Shown here one piece after another: positions 52,329 to 62,075 of a DNA stretch of 64,000 bases. Below the pieces are notes generated by a model. The model was not told the DNA's origin and searched no databases. It was given only the letters and a program-made list of their open reading frames with translations. Position 1 is the stretch's first letter. Every line of letters begins with the position of its first letter. The position numbers and the translations under genes are program-made. Source of the DNA: Phycisphaerales bacterium (GTDB lineage Bacteria > Planctomycetota > Phycisphaerae > Phycisphaerales > UBA1924); assembly GCA_023382935.1 (NCBI GenBank), contig JAHDXL010000001.1, forward strand, positions 345,003 through 409,002, in the 5' to 3' direction.

Positions 52329-53018
52329 TCACCACGGCAACTCGCGCCCGTCGAGGTCGATGAACTTCCCGTTGTGCGCGCGCGTGAAGGTCGCCACCGT
52401 CGCCAGGATCCTGCCCACCGCCTGCTCGACGCTCAGCGGCGCCTCGGGCCCGCCCATCTCCGTGCGCACCCAGCCCGGATGCACCGCCACGCTGCTCAGC
52501 CCGCGCTCCGCCAACTCGTGGGCCATCAGCGCGTTGACCATGTTCAACGCCGCCTTCGACGAGCGATACGCGAGGTTTCCTTTGGCGTTGTCGGCCATCG
52601 CGCGACCGATGCTCCCCATGTAACTGGTAATCTGCACCGCCAGTTTCCGCCCCCCGCGCTCGAGATTGCCCGCCAGCGCCCTCGTCACCAGCAACGGCCC
52701 GCACACGTTCACGCGCATCCCTTCCATCATCTGCGCTGTCGTCACCTCGAACATCGACTTGCAGTCGCGATCGGGGTACACGCCCGCGTTGTTGATCAGC
52801 ACGTCGATCGCAAGGCCATTCAGACGCCGAATCAGCGCCTGCACGCTCCCTTCGTCGGCCGTGTCGAGCAGTTCAACGCGCGCCCCGATCGCCTTCAGTT
52901 CCGCCCCGGCATCCGCATGCCGCACCGTGCCGATCACCTCGTGCCCACCCGCCCGCAACTGCCGGGCCATCTCCAGCCCGATCCCGCGGCTGGCGCCCGC
53001 GATGAAATACGTCGCCAT
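52329..53018 (-). CDS. Short-chain dehydrogenase/reductase
   Basis: A 229-residue classical SDR with NAD(P)-binding loop IAGASRGIG near the start, the NNAG motif (LINNAGVY), catalytic Ser in QITSYMGSIG and catalytic Tyr/Lys in YRSSKAAL, followed by VAVHPGWVRTEMGG. All active-site residues are intact. Substrate unknown; closest in feel to the C-factor/sniffer-like SDRs of uncertain function. Two ATG codons stand side by side; the second (53018) has GGAGGG at a better distance (six bases) than the first (53021). It lies downstream of glyQS on the same strand. Confidence 0.9.
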   Translation of the reverse strand: MATYFIAGASRGIGLEMARQLRAGGHEVIGTVRHADAGAELKAIGARVELLDTADEGSVQALIRRLNGLAIDVLINNAGVYPDRDCKSMFEVTTAQMMEGMRVNVCGPLLVTRALAGNLERGGRKLAVQITSYMGSIGRAMADNAKGNLAYRSSKAALNMVNALMAHELAERGLSSVAVHPGWVRTEMGGPEAPLSVEQAVGRILATVATFTRAHNGKFIDLDGRELPW

Positions 53019-53142
53019 CATGCACCCTCCGACGCAAAAAGTCCCGCAACTCCAAGTCAACGAGCCCCGACCGTAAGGAAGTGATCCATGACGCATCGAA
53101 GCCAGTGAACCCCTCCGTTTCGGTCGGGCCTCGGAGAGAACG

Positions 53143-54795
53143 TCACACACCCAGTCGTTCTTCCAGGTAGGTCTTCACCTTGTCGAGCCCGATGCGCTCC
53201 TGCCCGCCGGTGTCGCGGTCGCGCACCGTCACCGTCTGATCGGTCAGCGTCTGCCCGTCGATCGTGAAGCAGTACGGGCAGCCGGCCTCGTCCATGCGCG
53301 CGTACCGCTTGCCGATCGACTGCTTGGCGTCGGTCTCGATGAAGCCCGCGTGCCCGAATCGCCTGAACAGTTCGGCGTGCAGTTTCTCGGCCACCTCGGG
53401 CATGCCGTCCTTGTTCACCAGCGGGAACACGGCCGCCTTGATCGGGGCCATCCGTGGGTGGAAACGCATGATCTCCGGGCTCGGACGGCTCTCGTCGCGC
53501 GTGTACGCCTCGCACAACAGCGCCAGGGCGCCGCGGTCCAGCCCCGCGGCCGGCTCGATGACGTGCGGGATGTAGCGCTCGCCCTTTTTCGAGCCGTTGG
53601 GCAGCGTTTCGCCGCGATCGGTATCAAAGTAATCGAGTTTGGTGCCCGAAAACTGCTGGTGCTGCGTGAGATCAAAACACCCACGATGGGCGATGCCTTC
53701 GAGTTCGCCGAAGCCGGGGGCCGTGAAGGGGAAGCGATACTCCACGTCGCTGGTGCCCGTGGAGTAGTGCGAAAGTTCGTCCTTCTCGTGCTCGCGGAGA
53801 ATCAGGTTGTCGCCGCGAAGCCCGATCGACTGCCACCACTCCATGCGGAAATCGCGCCAGAACCGATACCACTCCTGGCTCTCCTCGGGATGACAGAAGA
53901 ACTCCAGTTCCGCCTGCTCAAACTCACGCGAACGAAACGTGAAGTTCCGCGGCGTCACCTCGTTGCGGAAACTCGTGCCCGTGTTGCCGATGCCGAAGGG
54001 CACCTTGACGCGCGTCGTGTCGACCACATTCTTGAACTGCACGAAGATGCCCTGCGCCGTTTCGGGGCGGAGATAGGCCCTGTCGCTCTCCCAGTCACCG
54101 GTCGCCCCGATCACGGTCGGGAACATGAGGTTGAACGGGCGCGGCTCCGTCAGTTCGCCGCCGCAAATCGGGCATGGCCAGGGGTTCTCGGCCGAGGACG
54201 TGTTCCCAATGATCCGAATCACCTCGGCCAGGGCAATGGGTGTCGTGGTCTCGCGCAACTTGGCCACAATCCGGACCGATGCCTCGGCATCGCGATAGAT
54301 GGCCAGGTTCGCCGCGAGTTTCTTGCCCTTTCCACCGGTCCATTTCAAAACCTCTGTTCCCTCGATCAGGACTTGTTCTTGCGCGGCCCGGCCCGCCACT
54401 CCAGCCAGTGACGCAACCCACTCGCTTTCCGCAAGCAAGTCCGGAACATGGTCTGCTCGCAGCAACTTCTTGCACTGCTTGCACGTCTGCATGGGGTCGT
54501 TGAAACCGCCGACGTGTCCGGAGGCTTCCCAGACCCTGGGGTGCTGGATGATGCGCGTCTCCACCGGCACACACCTCACCCGGTCGCCGTCGGGGCCGCT
54601 CCTTCCCCAGCAGGGGTTCATGATCATGTCCTGCCACCATGCGTCGCGGAGGTTCTTCTTGAGTTGGGCGCCCAGCGGGCCGTAGTCCCAGAAGCCGTTG
54701 ATGCCGCCGTAGATCTCGCTGGCCGGATAGATGAACCCGCGGCGTTTGCAGAGAGAGACGATGGCTTCCATGGACTTGACGCTGGTCTCAGACAT
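53143..54795 (-). CDS. glyQS: Glycyl-tRNA synthetase, dimeric type
   Basis: Charges tRNA-Gly. The 550-residue single-chain enzyme is of the alpha2 class II type. Motifs: SLCKRRGFIYPASEIYGGINGFWDYGPLG at the N-terminus; motif 2 GIGNTGTSFRNEVTPRNFTFRSREFEQAELEFF; motif 3 and the anticodon-binding domain with RMAPIKAAVFPLVNKDG and ETDAKQSIGKRYARMDEAGCPYCFTID. A Cys4 pair set (TCKQCKKLL and CPICGGEL) suggests a zinc-binding insert around residues 100-210. ATG 54795 has GAGGAA about six bases upstream. I looked for a T-box in the upstream region and did not see one. Confidence 0.95.
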   Translation of the reverse strand: MSETSVKSMEAIVSLCKRRGFIYPASEIYGGINGFWDYGPLGAQLKKNLRDAWWQDMIMNPCWGRSGPDGDRVRCVPVETRIIQHPRVWEASGHVGGFNDPMQTCKQCKKLLRADHVPDLLAESEWVASLAGVAGRAAQEQVLIEGTEVLKWTGGKGKKLAANLAIYRDAEASVRIVAKLRETTTPIALAEVIRIIGNTSSAENPWPCPICGGELTEPRPFNLMFPTVIGATGDWESDRAYLRPETAQGIFVQFKNVVDTTRVKVPFGIGNTGTSFRNEVTPRNFTFRSREFEQAELEFFCHPEESQEWYRFWRDFRMEWWQSIGLRGDNLILREHEKDELSHYSTGTSDVEYRFPFTAPGFGELEGIAHRGCFDLTQHQQFSGTKLDYFDTDRGETLPNGSKKGERYIPHVIEPAAGLDRGALALLCEAYTRDESRPSPEIMRFHPRMAPIKAAVFPLVNKDGMPEVAEKLHAELFRRFGHAGFIETDAKQSIGKRYARMDEAGCPYCFTIDGQTLTDQTVTVRDRDTGGQERIGLDKVKTYLEERLGV

Positions 54796-55409
54796 GACGG
54801 TTCCTCGGTGGGGAGGACTATAGGGGGAGGCGCGAATCGCGAATGGCGAGTCGCGAGTCGGGATTGGAAGGCACAAAGGCTCGGCCGGGCGAGGTGGCGA
54901 GGTGGGGAGATGGCGAGGTGGCGGGTCGTCCGCCGCTCCCCGGTAACGGCGTGGACGTGTGTGCGGCTCCCGCGAGCGCGGCGGCGCTTCCACGGGCCGC
55001 TGGAACGAAGCGGACGTGCGCTGGAATGGCTCCAGTCGTCACTGGAGTCGTTCTAGTCATCACTTGGACAGTTCCAGTCAAGGCACGAGTTGCGCTCAAG
55101 GCCGCTTGAGGGCCTCCAATCGCCGATTTGGTCGCAACGGACGTTGGCCGACTGCCTCCCGGGCTGCCGGCCGCCGCGCCACCCACCCCAGGCAGATAAT
55201 GCGCCCGACCGGAAAGCGCGGGCTTTCGCAATGCGCGCCTGACTTGAGCCCCACGCGAAAAATACTCCTACCGACCGCGCCCACGCCTCGCCCTCGCGGG
55301 CACGCGACGCACACGGGGCGTCAGCGGGACAGGGCATGCGCGCGCGGAAAAACGCGAAAGCCGCACCCGCGGATGCGGCCCCCATGTGCCTGAGTTTACG
55401 AGCCAGCGG
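54796..55409. other. 614-nt intergenic region with short repeats and hairpins
   Basis: No gene that I would defend. It begins with G-rich direct repeats (GGCGAGGTGG three times near 54888-54925), contains the perfect hairpin CTCCAGT-cgtc-ACTGGAG (55030-55047) within a stretch of related CCAGT/ACTGG words, and ends with the terminator of the dockerin-repeat gene. Confidence 0.5.
55351..55379 (-). terminator. Intrinsic terminator of the dockerin-repeat gene
   Basis: On the minus strand GCCGCA-TCCGCGGG-TGCGGC is followed by TTTCGCGTTTTT. It lies about 30 nt past the stop of the gene that starts at 56621. Confidence 0.8.
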
Positions 55410-56621
55410 TCAAGAGCACGCGGCCGAGTAGTACCCCAGGTAGGTCTGCACGTCGAAGTAGTCCCAGGTCTCGTCGCCGTTCAGGTCGGCCGCCGGTTCT
55501 TCAGCCGCGTAGTCAGCCAAATAGGCCTGAGTGTCGAAGAAGTCCACGTCGCCGTCATTGTCCCAGTCCGCCGGCTGAAGCACCTCCCAAGCCGCCGCGC
55601 GGTCGGCCGAGTCGTTGTCGCCGTCCATGTCCGCGTCCAGTTCGAACTGGTAGTAGGCGTCGCCCAGCGTGTAACTCGGAGATGCGGGGAGGAGATCGAA
55701 ATCATCACAATCGGTCTCGCCGTCGCCGTCGAGGTCGCCAAGAACGCCGTGGTCCAAGTCGCAGAGAACGAGCGCATCGAGCACCGCGACGTCGTCCTCG
55801 TCGATGTCGCCCGAGTCGTTGAAGTCGAATCTGAAAAGCAGGTCTGCGTCTGTGGAACTCAACTCCGCCTCAAGTGCGCTCGGATCGGCATCGGTGAAGC
55901 GGCCATCGCCATCCACGTCCATCTCGCTCGGATCGAATCTCGCAACGAGCAGACTGACACTGCTCGAGCCTGCGCAGATCGTCCCCGTCAACGAAGTGCT
56001 GTCGCTCGGATCCAGCCCGCCGTCCAGCGTGCCGAGGGCCGATGACCAATTGGCCACGCAATCAACGTTGACGGAGCCGCCCCCACAGTCAACGACCAGA
56101 AGCACGGCTTCTGTCACGACACTGTCGGATGCAGACTCGGGGTCAGTGCCAGACAGGCCAAGCACGTCAAACACGATAGTCGATCGACACGAGTAGTTGG
56201 TGAGCGTCATGAACGCCGCGCCGACGGCTGCGGCAGTTCCGATAGAGTTCTCGGTGCAGCCCTGGCCGTTAGTGCCACAGGGCACATTCGTGACGACGTC
56301 GATGTAGCCTGACACGCCGGCGGCAACATCGCTGGACGCCCTCGCGCAGCCCGGAGCCGGGTCGCGTGAAGAGGCGGCGTAGGCCTCACTGTAGGGACCA
56401 ACAGTTCCGGCATCGGAGTCCCCGGAAGGCAGGCAGACGCCATGATAACAGGCCGTCTGAGAGGTACCTGCGACTGCAAAGGCGTACGCCATCGCGCTCG
56501 TACAAGTTGCACACGAACTGAAGTCCCAGTAGACATATTACTCGCGATACAGACTGAAACAGTCCGCCACAGCCGTGCCTGAGAGCAAGCACACCGCCAT
56601 CGCCCCAATTCGACGAGTCAT
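55410..56621 (-). pseudogene. Secreted protein with multiple dockerin-like repeats, in-frame stop at codon 28
   Basis: The best start is ATG 56621, with AAAGGAGG seven bases upstream and a signal peptide (RIGAMAVCLLSGTAVA). Codon 28 is TAA (56540-56538), after which the same frame stays open for 376 further codons. The N-terminal domain has several Cys and a STIVFDVLGLSGTD core; the rest holds at least five Ca-binding loops (DVDGDGRFTDADPSAL, DFNDSGDIDEDDVAVLD, DLDGDGETDCDDFD, DADMDGDNDSADRA, DWDNDGDVDFFDTQAYLADY) and the tail DYFDVQTYLGYYSAACS. An alternative without the stop is ATG 56492, which would lack a signal peptide. Nonsense mutation, sequencing error or readthrough are all possible. 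Confidence 0.72.
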
Positions 56622-56786
56622 TGCGAGCCTCCTTTGGTTTTGGGAAGAACTCACGACTTTCCATACCGGGCCCCACCAATAAGTACGGCTCAAACGCGCC
56701 TTTGTGACGGACGCTAGGCAGAATACTCGGCTCGCCGCCGAACTGTACCACTTCCGCTTAATGAGATCATGGCTCCCCCACCCCGT

Positions 56787-57875
<1,089 letters not shown>

Positions 57876-57907
57876 GCAAGGCCCTTCTATCTGCTCGTTC
57901 ACTGACC

Positions 57908-58282
57908 CTAGTTCTTCAACGGACGCGGCTTCGCGCTCGACGGCTTGGCCAAACCGGCATCGAGACTCTCGATAGCTTCCATTTGCTCCGGCTTGAGGTC
58001 AGGCGGGAGTTGATCCAGACGACGAACCCGCCACGTCCCGTCCTTATCCTGAGAAAGCGGAAGCAGGGTGTACTGTTGCGTGTCGGGATTGCGCTCCGGC
58101 AGGATGACGGCCTTGTGCCCGCTGACATCAGCGACAAAACGATCCCCCGTGATGACGTCCATCAGCAGAATCTCATCAGGGCGCCGAATTTCCTTACCTC
58201 CGAACAGCTGCCAGCCGAGCAGTGCCAGCCCGCCAAGCAGGCCGACGACAACCACCCCGATCTGCCAAGGCTTTGCGTCCAT
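57908..58282 (-). CDS. Small membrane-anchored hypothetical protein
   Basis: A 124-residue protein with one N-terminal membrane segment (about 6-26, WQIGVVVVGLLGGLALLGWQLF) and a compact outer domain (RRPDEILLMDVITGDRFVADVSGHKAVILPERNP...YTLLPLSQDKDGTWRVRRLDQLP). Function unknown. ATG 58282 has AGAGGG about eight bases upstream. It directly precedes the pseudopilin gene, so it may be an accessory protein of the same machine. Confidence 0.75.
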   Translation of the reverse strand: MDAKPWQIGVVVVGLLGGLALLGWQLFGGKEIRRPDEILLMDVITGDRFVADVSGHKAVILPERNPDTQQYTLLPLSQDKDGTWRVRRLDQLPPDLKPEQMEAIESLDAGLAKPSSAKPRPLKN

Positions 58283-58644
58283 CTTCGGTCCCTCTGCCCG
58301 GGTGCAGAGCAGCACCTAGGCACAATCCCCCGAACCGCCCAAAGGCCGATCTCGGGAGCAACAGACAACCCAGTCCCAGACGCCGGATTCTACCGGCCAC
58401 CCCGCGAACGGTCCCGCACCCGCCAAGTCATCCACAGGTTTCTTGAAGGAAAATTCAAGTTGGGGGAAGGGATCAGGGACTAGCCATCAGCGATTAGGGG
58501 TAAAGACCCGGAGGGCGGGCCGGGGGGAAGGGACAAGCGACTCGCCACAAGGGATCAGGGGGAAGGCCAAGAGAGCACGCCGGTGCTTCCGGTCCCTGAT
58601 GCCTGGTCCCTGATGGCTGATCCCTGGTCCCTGATCTCCTCCCC
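58283..58644. other. 362-nt intergenic region with low-complexity repeats
   Basis: No gene visible. From about 58467 it contains GGGATCAGGGA words and, near 58591-58636, three tandem-like TCCCTGAT words in the opposite sense, together an imperfect inverted repeat about 150 nt across. It has the look of a decayed repeat. Confidence 0.45.
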
Positions 58645-59751
58645 CTACTCCCCCACCTTCACGTCCACCACCACCGGGTAGTGGTCGGAGGCGTAGCCGG
58701 GGAGGAGGGCCGCTTCGGACCAGTCCAATTCTTCGGGGCCCACCGTGGTGCCGAGGATGAAGGCCGAGTCGGGCAGGATTTCGTCCATCGCCTGCTGATT
58801 GGCCAGGATGTGGTCGATGCGACGCCCGGAGGCGTGGGAGATCCACTCGGGGCCTTCGCGTTGCCCGAGGATGTCGATCAGCCCGCCCTCGAGATACATC
58901 TGGAAGGACCGATCGGCGGGCGTCGCGTTGAAGTCGCCCAGGACCACCAGATTGCGCTGGGGGTTCTCGGCCATCAGCCCGGCGATCACCTCGAGTACAC
59001 CTTTGCTCTCCGCCTCGCGCCAGTACCCCGCCGGCGCCCCGCTCTTGTGATGCACGGCCAAAAGGGTCAGCGCATAGGGCTGCCCCCCCGTGACCGAGCC
59101 GGGAACCTCAACCGTGACCATGAGGGGCGAACGATGAAACGCGATGGGCTGCCCGGCGTACCAGTTCTCCCCATTGCCGTAGCGATCCGGGTGGACGCCG
59201 CCCAGCGGCTTCTTCACCCATTGGCGCTGCTCGACGATGGGGAAGCGTGAGAGCACGGCCTGCTCGATGCCGCGCTCATCCCCGGCGTCGAGGGAGACAA
59301 CATACTCGTAGCCCAGACCTTGCAGGTACCCGTCGCGGAACTCGATCAGCGCGTCGAGCGATTCGATCTCTTCGACCGCCAGGATGTCCGCGTCGATCCT
59401 GACGATGGTCTCCGCGACCGCCTTCAGTTGCGAGACCGGCTTGGTGTCGTCGATGTCCTCGAATCGGCCAGAGAGATTCGGGTCGTCCTTGTCGTCAAAG
59501 AGGTTCTCGACGTTGTAAGTGGCGATGCGGATGCTGCCGGGCGTGCGCTGTCGAGGCTCCTTCAACCCGTAGCGATGAAAAATCGCAGGGTCAATCTCGT
59601 CCACGGGTTGGGTGGCCCCGGCGTCCTCGGGAGCGTCATCACGGACGGGCCGCTGCGCCGGGGCGGGTTGCTTGGGCACCGGCGCGGTCTTTTCGCAGCC
59701 GACCAGACCGAGGGTCAGTATCGAGCCGAGAAGCCAACGAAGAGCCACCAT
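58645..59751 (-). CDS. Endonuclease/exonuclease/phosphatase-fold lipoprotein
   Basis: A 368-residue lipoprotein (lipobox GLVGC, Cys19) with a DNase I-like domain from about residue 75. Family residues: IATYNVENLFDD (Asn), VEEIESLDAL (metal Glu), VHHKSGA (His), LGDFNATPAD (Asp and Asn) and, at the C-terminus, ASDHYPVVVDV (catalytic Asp-His). All are intact, so it should be a phosphodiesterase or nuclease acting outside the inner membrane. ATG 59751 has GGAGGTGG about six bases upstream. It is divergent from ispH. The exact substrate (DNA, RNA, phospholipid headgroup) cannot be inferred. Confidence 0.87.
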   Translation of the reverse strand: MVALRWLLGSILTLGLVGCEKTAPVPKQPAPAQRPVRDDAPEDAGATQPVDEIDPAIFHRYGLKEPRQRTPGSIRIATYNVENLFDDKDDPNLSGRFEDIDDTKPVSQLKAVAETIVRIDADILAVEEIESLDALIEFRDGYLQGLGYEYVVSLDAGDERGIEQAVLSRFPIVEQRQWVKKPLGGVHPDRYGNGENWYAGQPIAFHRSPLMVTVEVPGSVTGGQPYALTLLAVHHKSGAPAGYWREAESKGVLEVIAGLMAENPQRNLVVLGDFNATPADRSFQMYLEGGLIDILGQREGPEWISHASGRRIDHILANQQAMDEILPDSAFILGTTVGPEELDWSEAALLPGYASDHYPVVVDVKVGE

Positions 59752-59831
59752 ACACCACCTCCGGGGCAAACCCTACCATCGGCCGGGAGAACCGCTCCCT
59801 CTTGCTCGCGGCTCGTCAGGGAATGGAATGT

Positions 59832-60887
59832 ATGCGCGTGATTCTGGTCAATCCTCGCGGCTTCTGCGCGGGAGTCCGCATGGCCATCGACGTGGTCGAC
59901 CAGGTGCTCGACGTATTCCGCGACCGCCGAATCTACGTCTATCACGAAATCGTGCACAACAAGCATGTCGTCGGACGCTTTCGTGATCGCGGTGTCACCT
60001 TCGTCGAGGATGTCGATGAGATCCCGCCCGGTGAAGTCGTCGTGTTCAGCGCCCACGGCATCAGTCCAGAGGTGCGTCGTCGGGCCGAGGCTCGCAGACT
60101 GACCGCCATCGACGCGACCTGCCCGCTGGTGACCAAGGTCCACTCCGAGGCCGTCCGCTACGCGCGGCAGGGATTCCAGATCCTGCTCATCGGGCACCGC
60201 AACCACCAGGAAGTGGTCGGGACATTCGGCGAGGCTCCCGAGGCCATTCAGGTGGTCGAGTCGCCCGACGACATTGCACGGCTCAGCATTCGCGACCCCG
60301 AGCGCCTGGTGTACCTGACGCAGACCACCCTGTCGACCGACGACGCAGGCGTCATCATCCAGGCCCTCAGGAAGGCCTTTCCAAAAATCAGGAGCCCGCC
60401 GAGCGAGGACATCTGCTACGCCACGACCAACCGCCAGCACGCGGTGCGGACGCTGGCGCCCATGTGCGACCTGGTGCTGGTGGTGGGTTCGCAGAACAGT
60501 TCAAACTCCAAGCGACTGACCGAGATCGCCGAAAACGCCGGAACGCGGGCGCAACTGCTCGACGACGTCGGCGATCTCGACCCGGCGTGGTTCGAGGGCG
60601 TGCATAACGTGCTGCTGTCGGCCGGCGCCTCGGCGCCGGAGGATCTGGTCGCGGGCATCTGCCGCGAACTGGTAACCCGCTTCAACGCCACGCTGGCGCT
60701 GGGCGACGTGGTGGAAGAAAAAGTGGACTTTGCCCTCCCAGGCACGCTGCGCAAGGAGATGCGCCGACGCGGGATCAACCCGGAAGACCGACGCATCCAC
60801 GTCGAGCCGCCGCAGATCATCGAGGCCGTCTACGGCGGCACGGCCGTGCCGCTGACGATCGAGGGGAAGACCTCGGAAAAGCGATGA
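59832..60887 (+). CDS. ispH: 4-hydroxy-3-methylbut-2-enyl diphosphate reductase
   Basis: Iron-sulfur enzyme making IPP and DMAPP in the last step of the methylerythritol phosphate pathway. The three cluster cysteines are Cys12 (PRGFCAGV), Cys97 (IDATCPLV) and Cys195 (EDICYATTNRQ). HEIVHN and SAHGIS hold the substrate-binding histidines. At 351 residues it is slightly longer than the common 310-320, with an extended C-terminus (about 30 residues). ATG 59832 is nine bases after AGGGA (59818-59822); ATG 59823 has no room for a ribosome binding site. Confidence 0.96.
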   Translation: MRVILVNPRGFCAGVRMAIDVVDQVLDVFRDRRIYVYHEIVHNKHVVGRFRDRGVTFVEDVDEIPPGEVVVFSAHGISPEVRRRAEARRLTAIDATCPLVTKVHSEAVRYARQGFQILLIGHRNHQEVVGTFGEAPEAIQVVESPDDIARLSIRDPERLVYLTQTTLSTDDAGVIIQALRKAFPKIRSPPSEDICYATTNRQHAVRTLAPMCDLVLVVGSQNSSNSKRLTEIAENAGTRAQLLDDVGDLDPAWFEGVHNVLLSAGASAPEDLVAGICRELVTRFNATLALGDVVEEKVDFALPGTLRKEMRRRGINPEDRRIHVEPPQIIEAVYGGTAVPLTIEGKTSEKR

Positions 60888-60995
60888 TCCTGCTCGCGCG
60901 TGCCCGCAACCTTGTCCTCAAGATTGCCGCACCCGGAATGGACGCTGGCAGGGATGATTCAGCAGCAATGGAGAATCAGCGATGCTGGCGCGGTT

Positions 60996-61832
60996 TTAGG
61001 CAGCCTCGTGCAATGCTTCGCTGTAGCCAAGGGTCGCCAGCGCTTCGCCCGTGCACATGCTGAACAGGTTGCGCTCGATCTCGGGCGTCAGTTCGGATCC
61101 CCAGCGTGCAACGCTGTCGGCGTGGGGACGCTGGTGATCGCGGGTGTTCTCGTCACCATAGCCCTCCTGGTGTGAGACCTTGCCGTAGTCGATCATGCGG
61201 GAGTCGAAGCCGACGCCGATGTGTCCGCAGATGCTCAGCAGCCCGGGCTCGGGATCGACGCACAGGTCTTCGTAGCGCACGAGGGCGCAACGTGGAGCGT
61301 GCTCTCTGGCGAAGGCGGCGAGTCTTCGAACGTCCCCGGCGACTCCCTTCACACGCGACTCGATCGGCGACCTGTCAGCGTGTCGCCAGGTGTGGCGTGA
61401 CCAGAGAATGGCGCGCGGGTCTCGGGCGAGCACGATGAACCGTGCAATGGGGAAGAGTTGCGGCAGCGCGCCCGCGATGCTGAGATACATCGGCGTCTTG
61501 TCCACGTACACACACTTCCCAGCCGGCATCCCCGCGGCATAGAACCGCCCCGCAAACGCCCGACAGCAGTCCATGAACTGTTCCTGCGAGACATGCCCGC
61601 GCAGCGCCGCCGAGGCCTGCGCCGGGTTGAAGCGCGGGCACGTGCCCGATCCCTCCCACATCGACAGCAGCGGGAGCAGGAACCACGTCTCCGCCGGAGA
61701 ATGGACCTGCGGGTGCGAGTCGAGCATCTTCCTCAGCAGCGTGGTGCCGCTGCGAAAGGCCCCCAGAAGAAACACCAGCCCGCGCCCGTGCTCAAAGTCG
61801 GCCGGGCCGGACACCGCATGGCAGTGGCTCAT
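60996..61832 (-). CDS. PAPS-dependent sulfotransferase family protein
   Basis: A 278-residue cytoplasmic sulfotransferase-fold protein. The 5'-phosphosulfate loop FRSGTTLLRKML begins at residue 26, and the 3'-phosphate-binding segment is represented by FIVLARDPRAILWSRHTWRHAD. YVDKTPMYLSIAGALPQLFP and LVRYEDLCVDPEPGLLSICGHIGV are further family blocks. Such enzymes sulfate carbohydrates or small molecules using PAPS and are numerous in Planctomycetota. The acceptor is unknown. It lies downstream of the DUF3500 gene on the same strand, separated by 243 nt containing a repeat copy. Confidence 0.87.
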   Translation of the reverse strand: MSHCHAVSGPADFEHGRGLVFLLGAFRSGTTLLRKMLDSHPQVHSPAETWFLLPLLSMWEGSGTCPRFNPAQASAALRGHVSQEQFMDCCRAFAGRFYAAGMPAGKCVYVDKTPMYLSIAGALPQLFPIARFIVLARDPRAILWSRHTWRHADRSPIESRVKGVAGDVRRLAAFAREHAPRCALVRYEDLCVDPEPGLLSICGHIGVGFDSRMIDYGKVSHQEGYGDENTRDHQRPHADSVARWGSELTPEIERNLFSMCTGEALATLGYSEALHEAA

Positions 61833-62027
61833 GCCACCAGATCGGCGGTCAGATCGCCGCCGCCGCAGTGCCGGACGCCAGGTGTCCGGTCATTCGCGCC
61901 GGGCGCATTTTTCGCGCTCCGCCGGCCTTCGTGCCCAGGGATCCAACCTCCCGCAACCCTCTCTCGGACATGCCCGCAGCCTGGTCCTGAGGGTTGCTGC
62001 CCATGACCTGCGCCCAAAGCCACCTTG

Positions 62028-62057
62028 AGCAACGTCCCAAGCCGGACATCGCTGCCA
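62028..62057 (-). repeat. Dispersed intergenic hairpin repeat, copy 5 (divergent)
   Basis: Read on the minus strand it keeps GATGTCCGG...GGACGTTGC with changes in the arms. Similarity to copy 1 continues to about 61978, where both contain AGGGTTGCTGC after CAGCCT. Confidence 0.5.
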
Positions 62058-62075
62058 CGACTGTTCGTGCCGCGC

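Noticed and set aside
53062-53132. Twelve-base imperfect inverted repeat GAGCCCCGACCG / CGGTCGGGCCTC between glyQS and the SDR gene
   Set aside because: The loop is nearly 50 nt and there is no T tract, so I do not claim a terminator.
54796-55409. T-box leader for glycyl-tRNA synthetase
   Set aside because: No specifier loop or antiterminator-like bulge sequence is visible and the group is not known for T-boxes; only unrelated hairpins are present.
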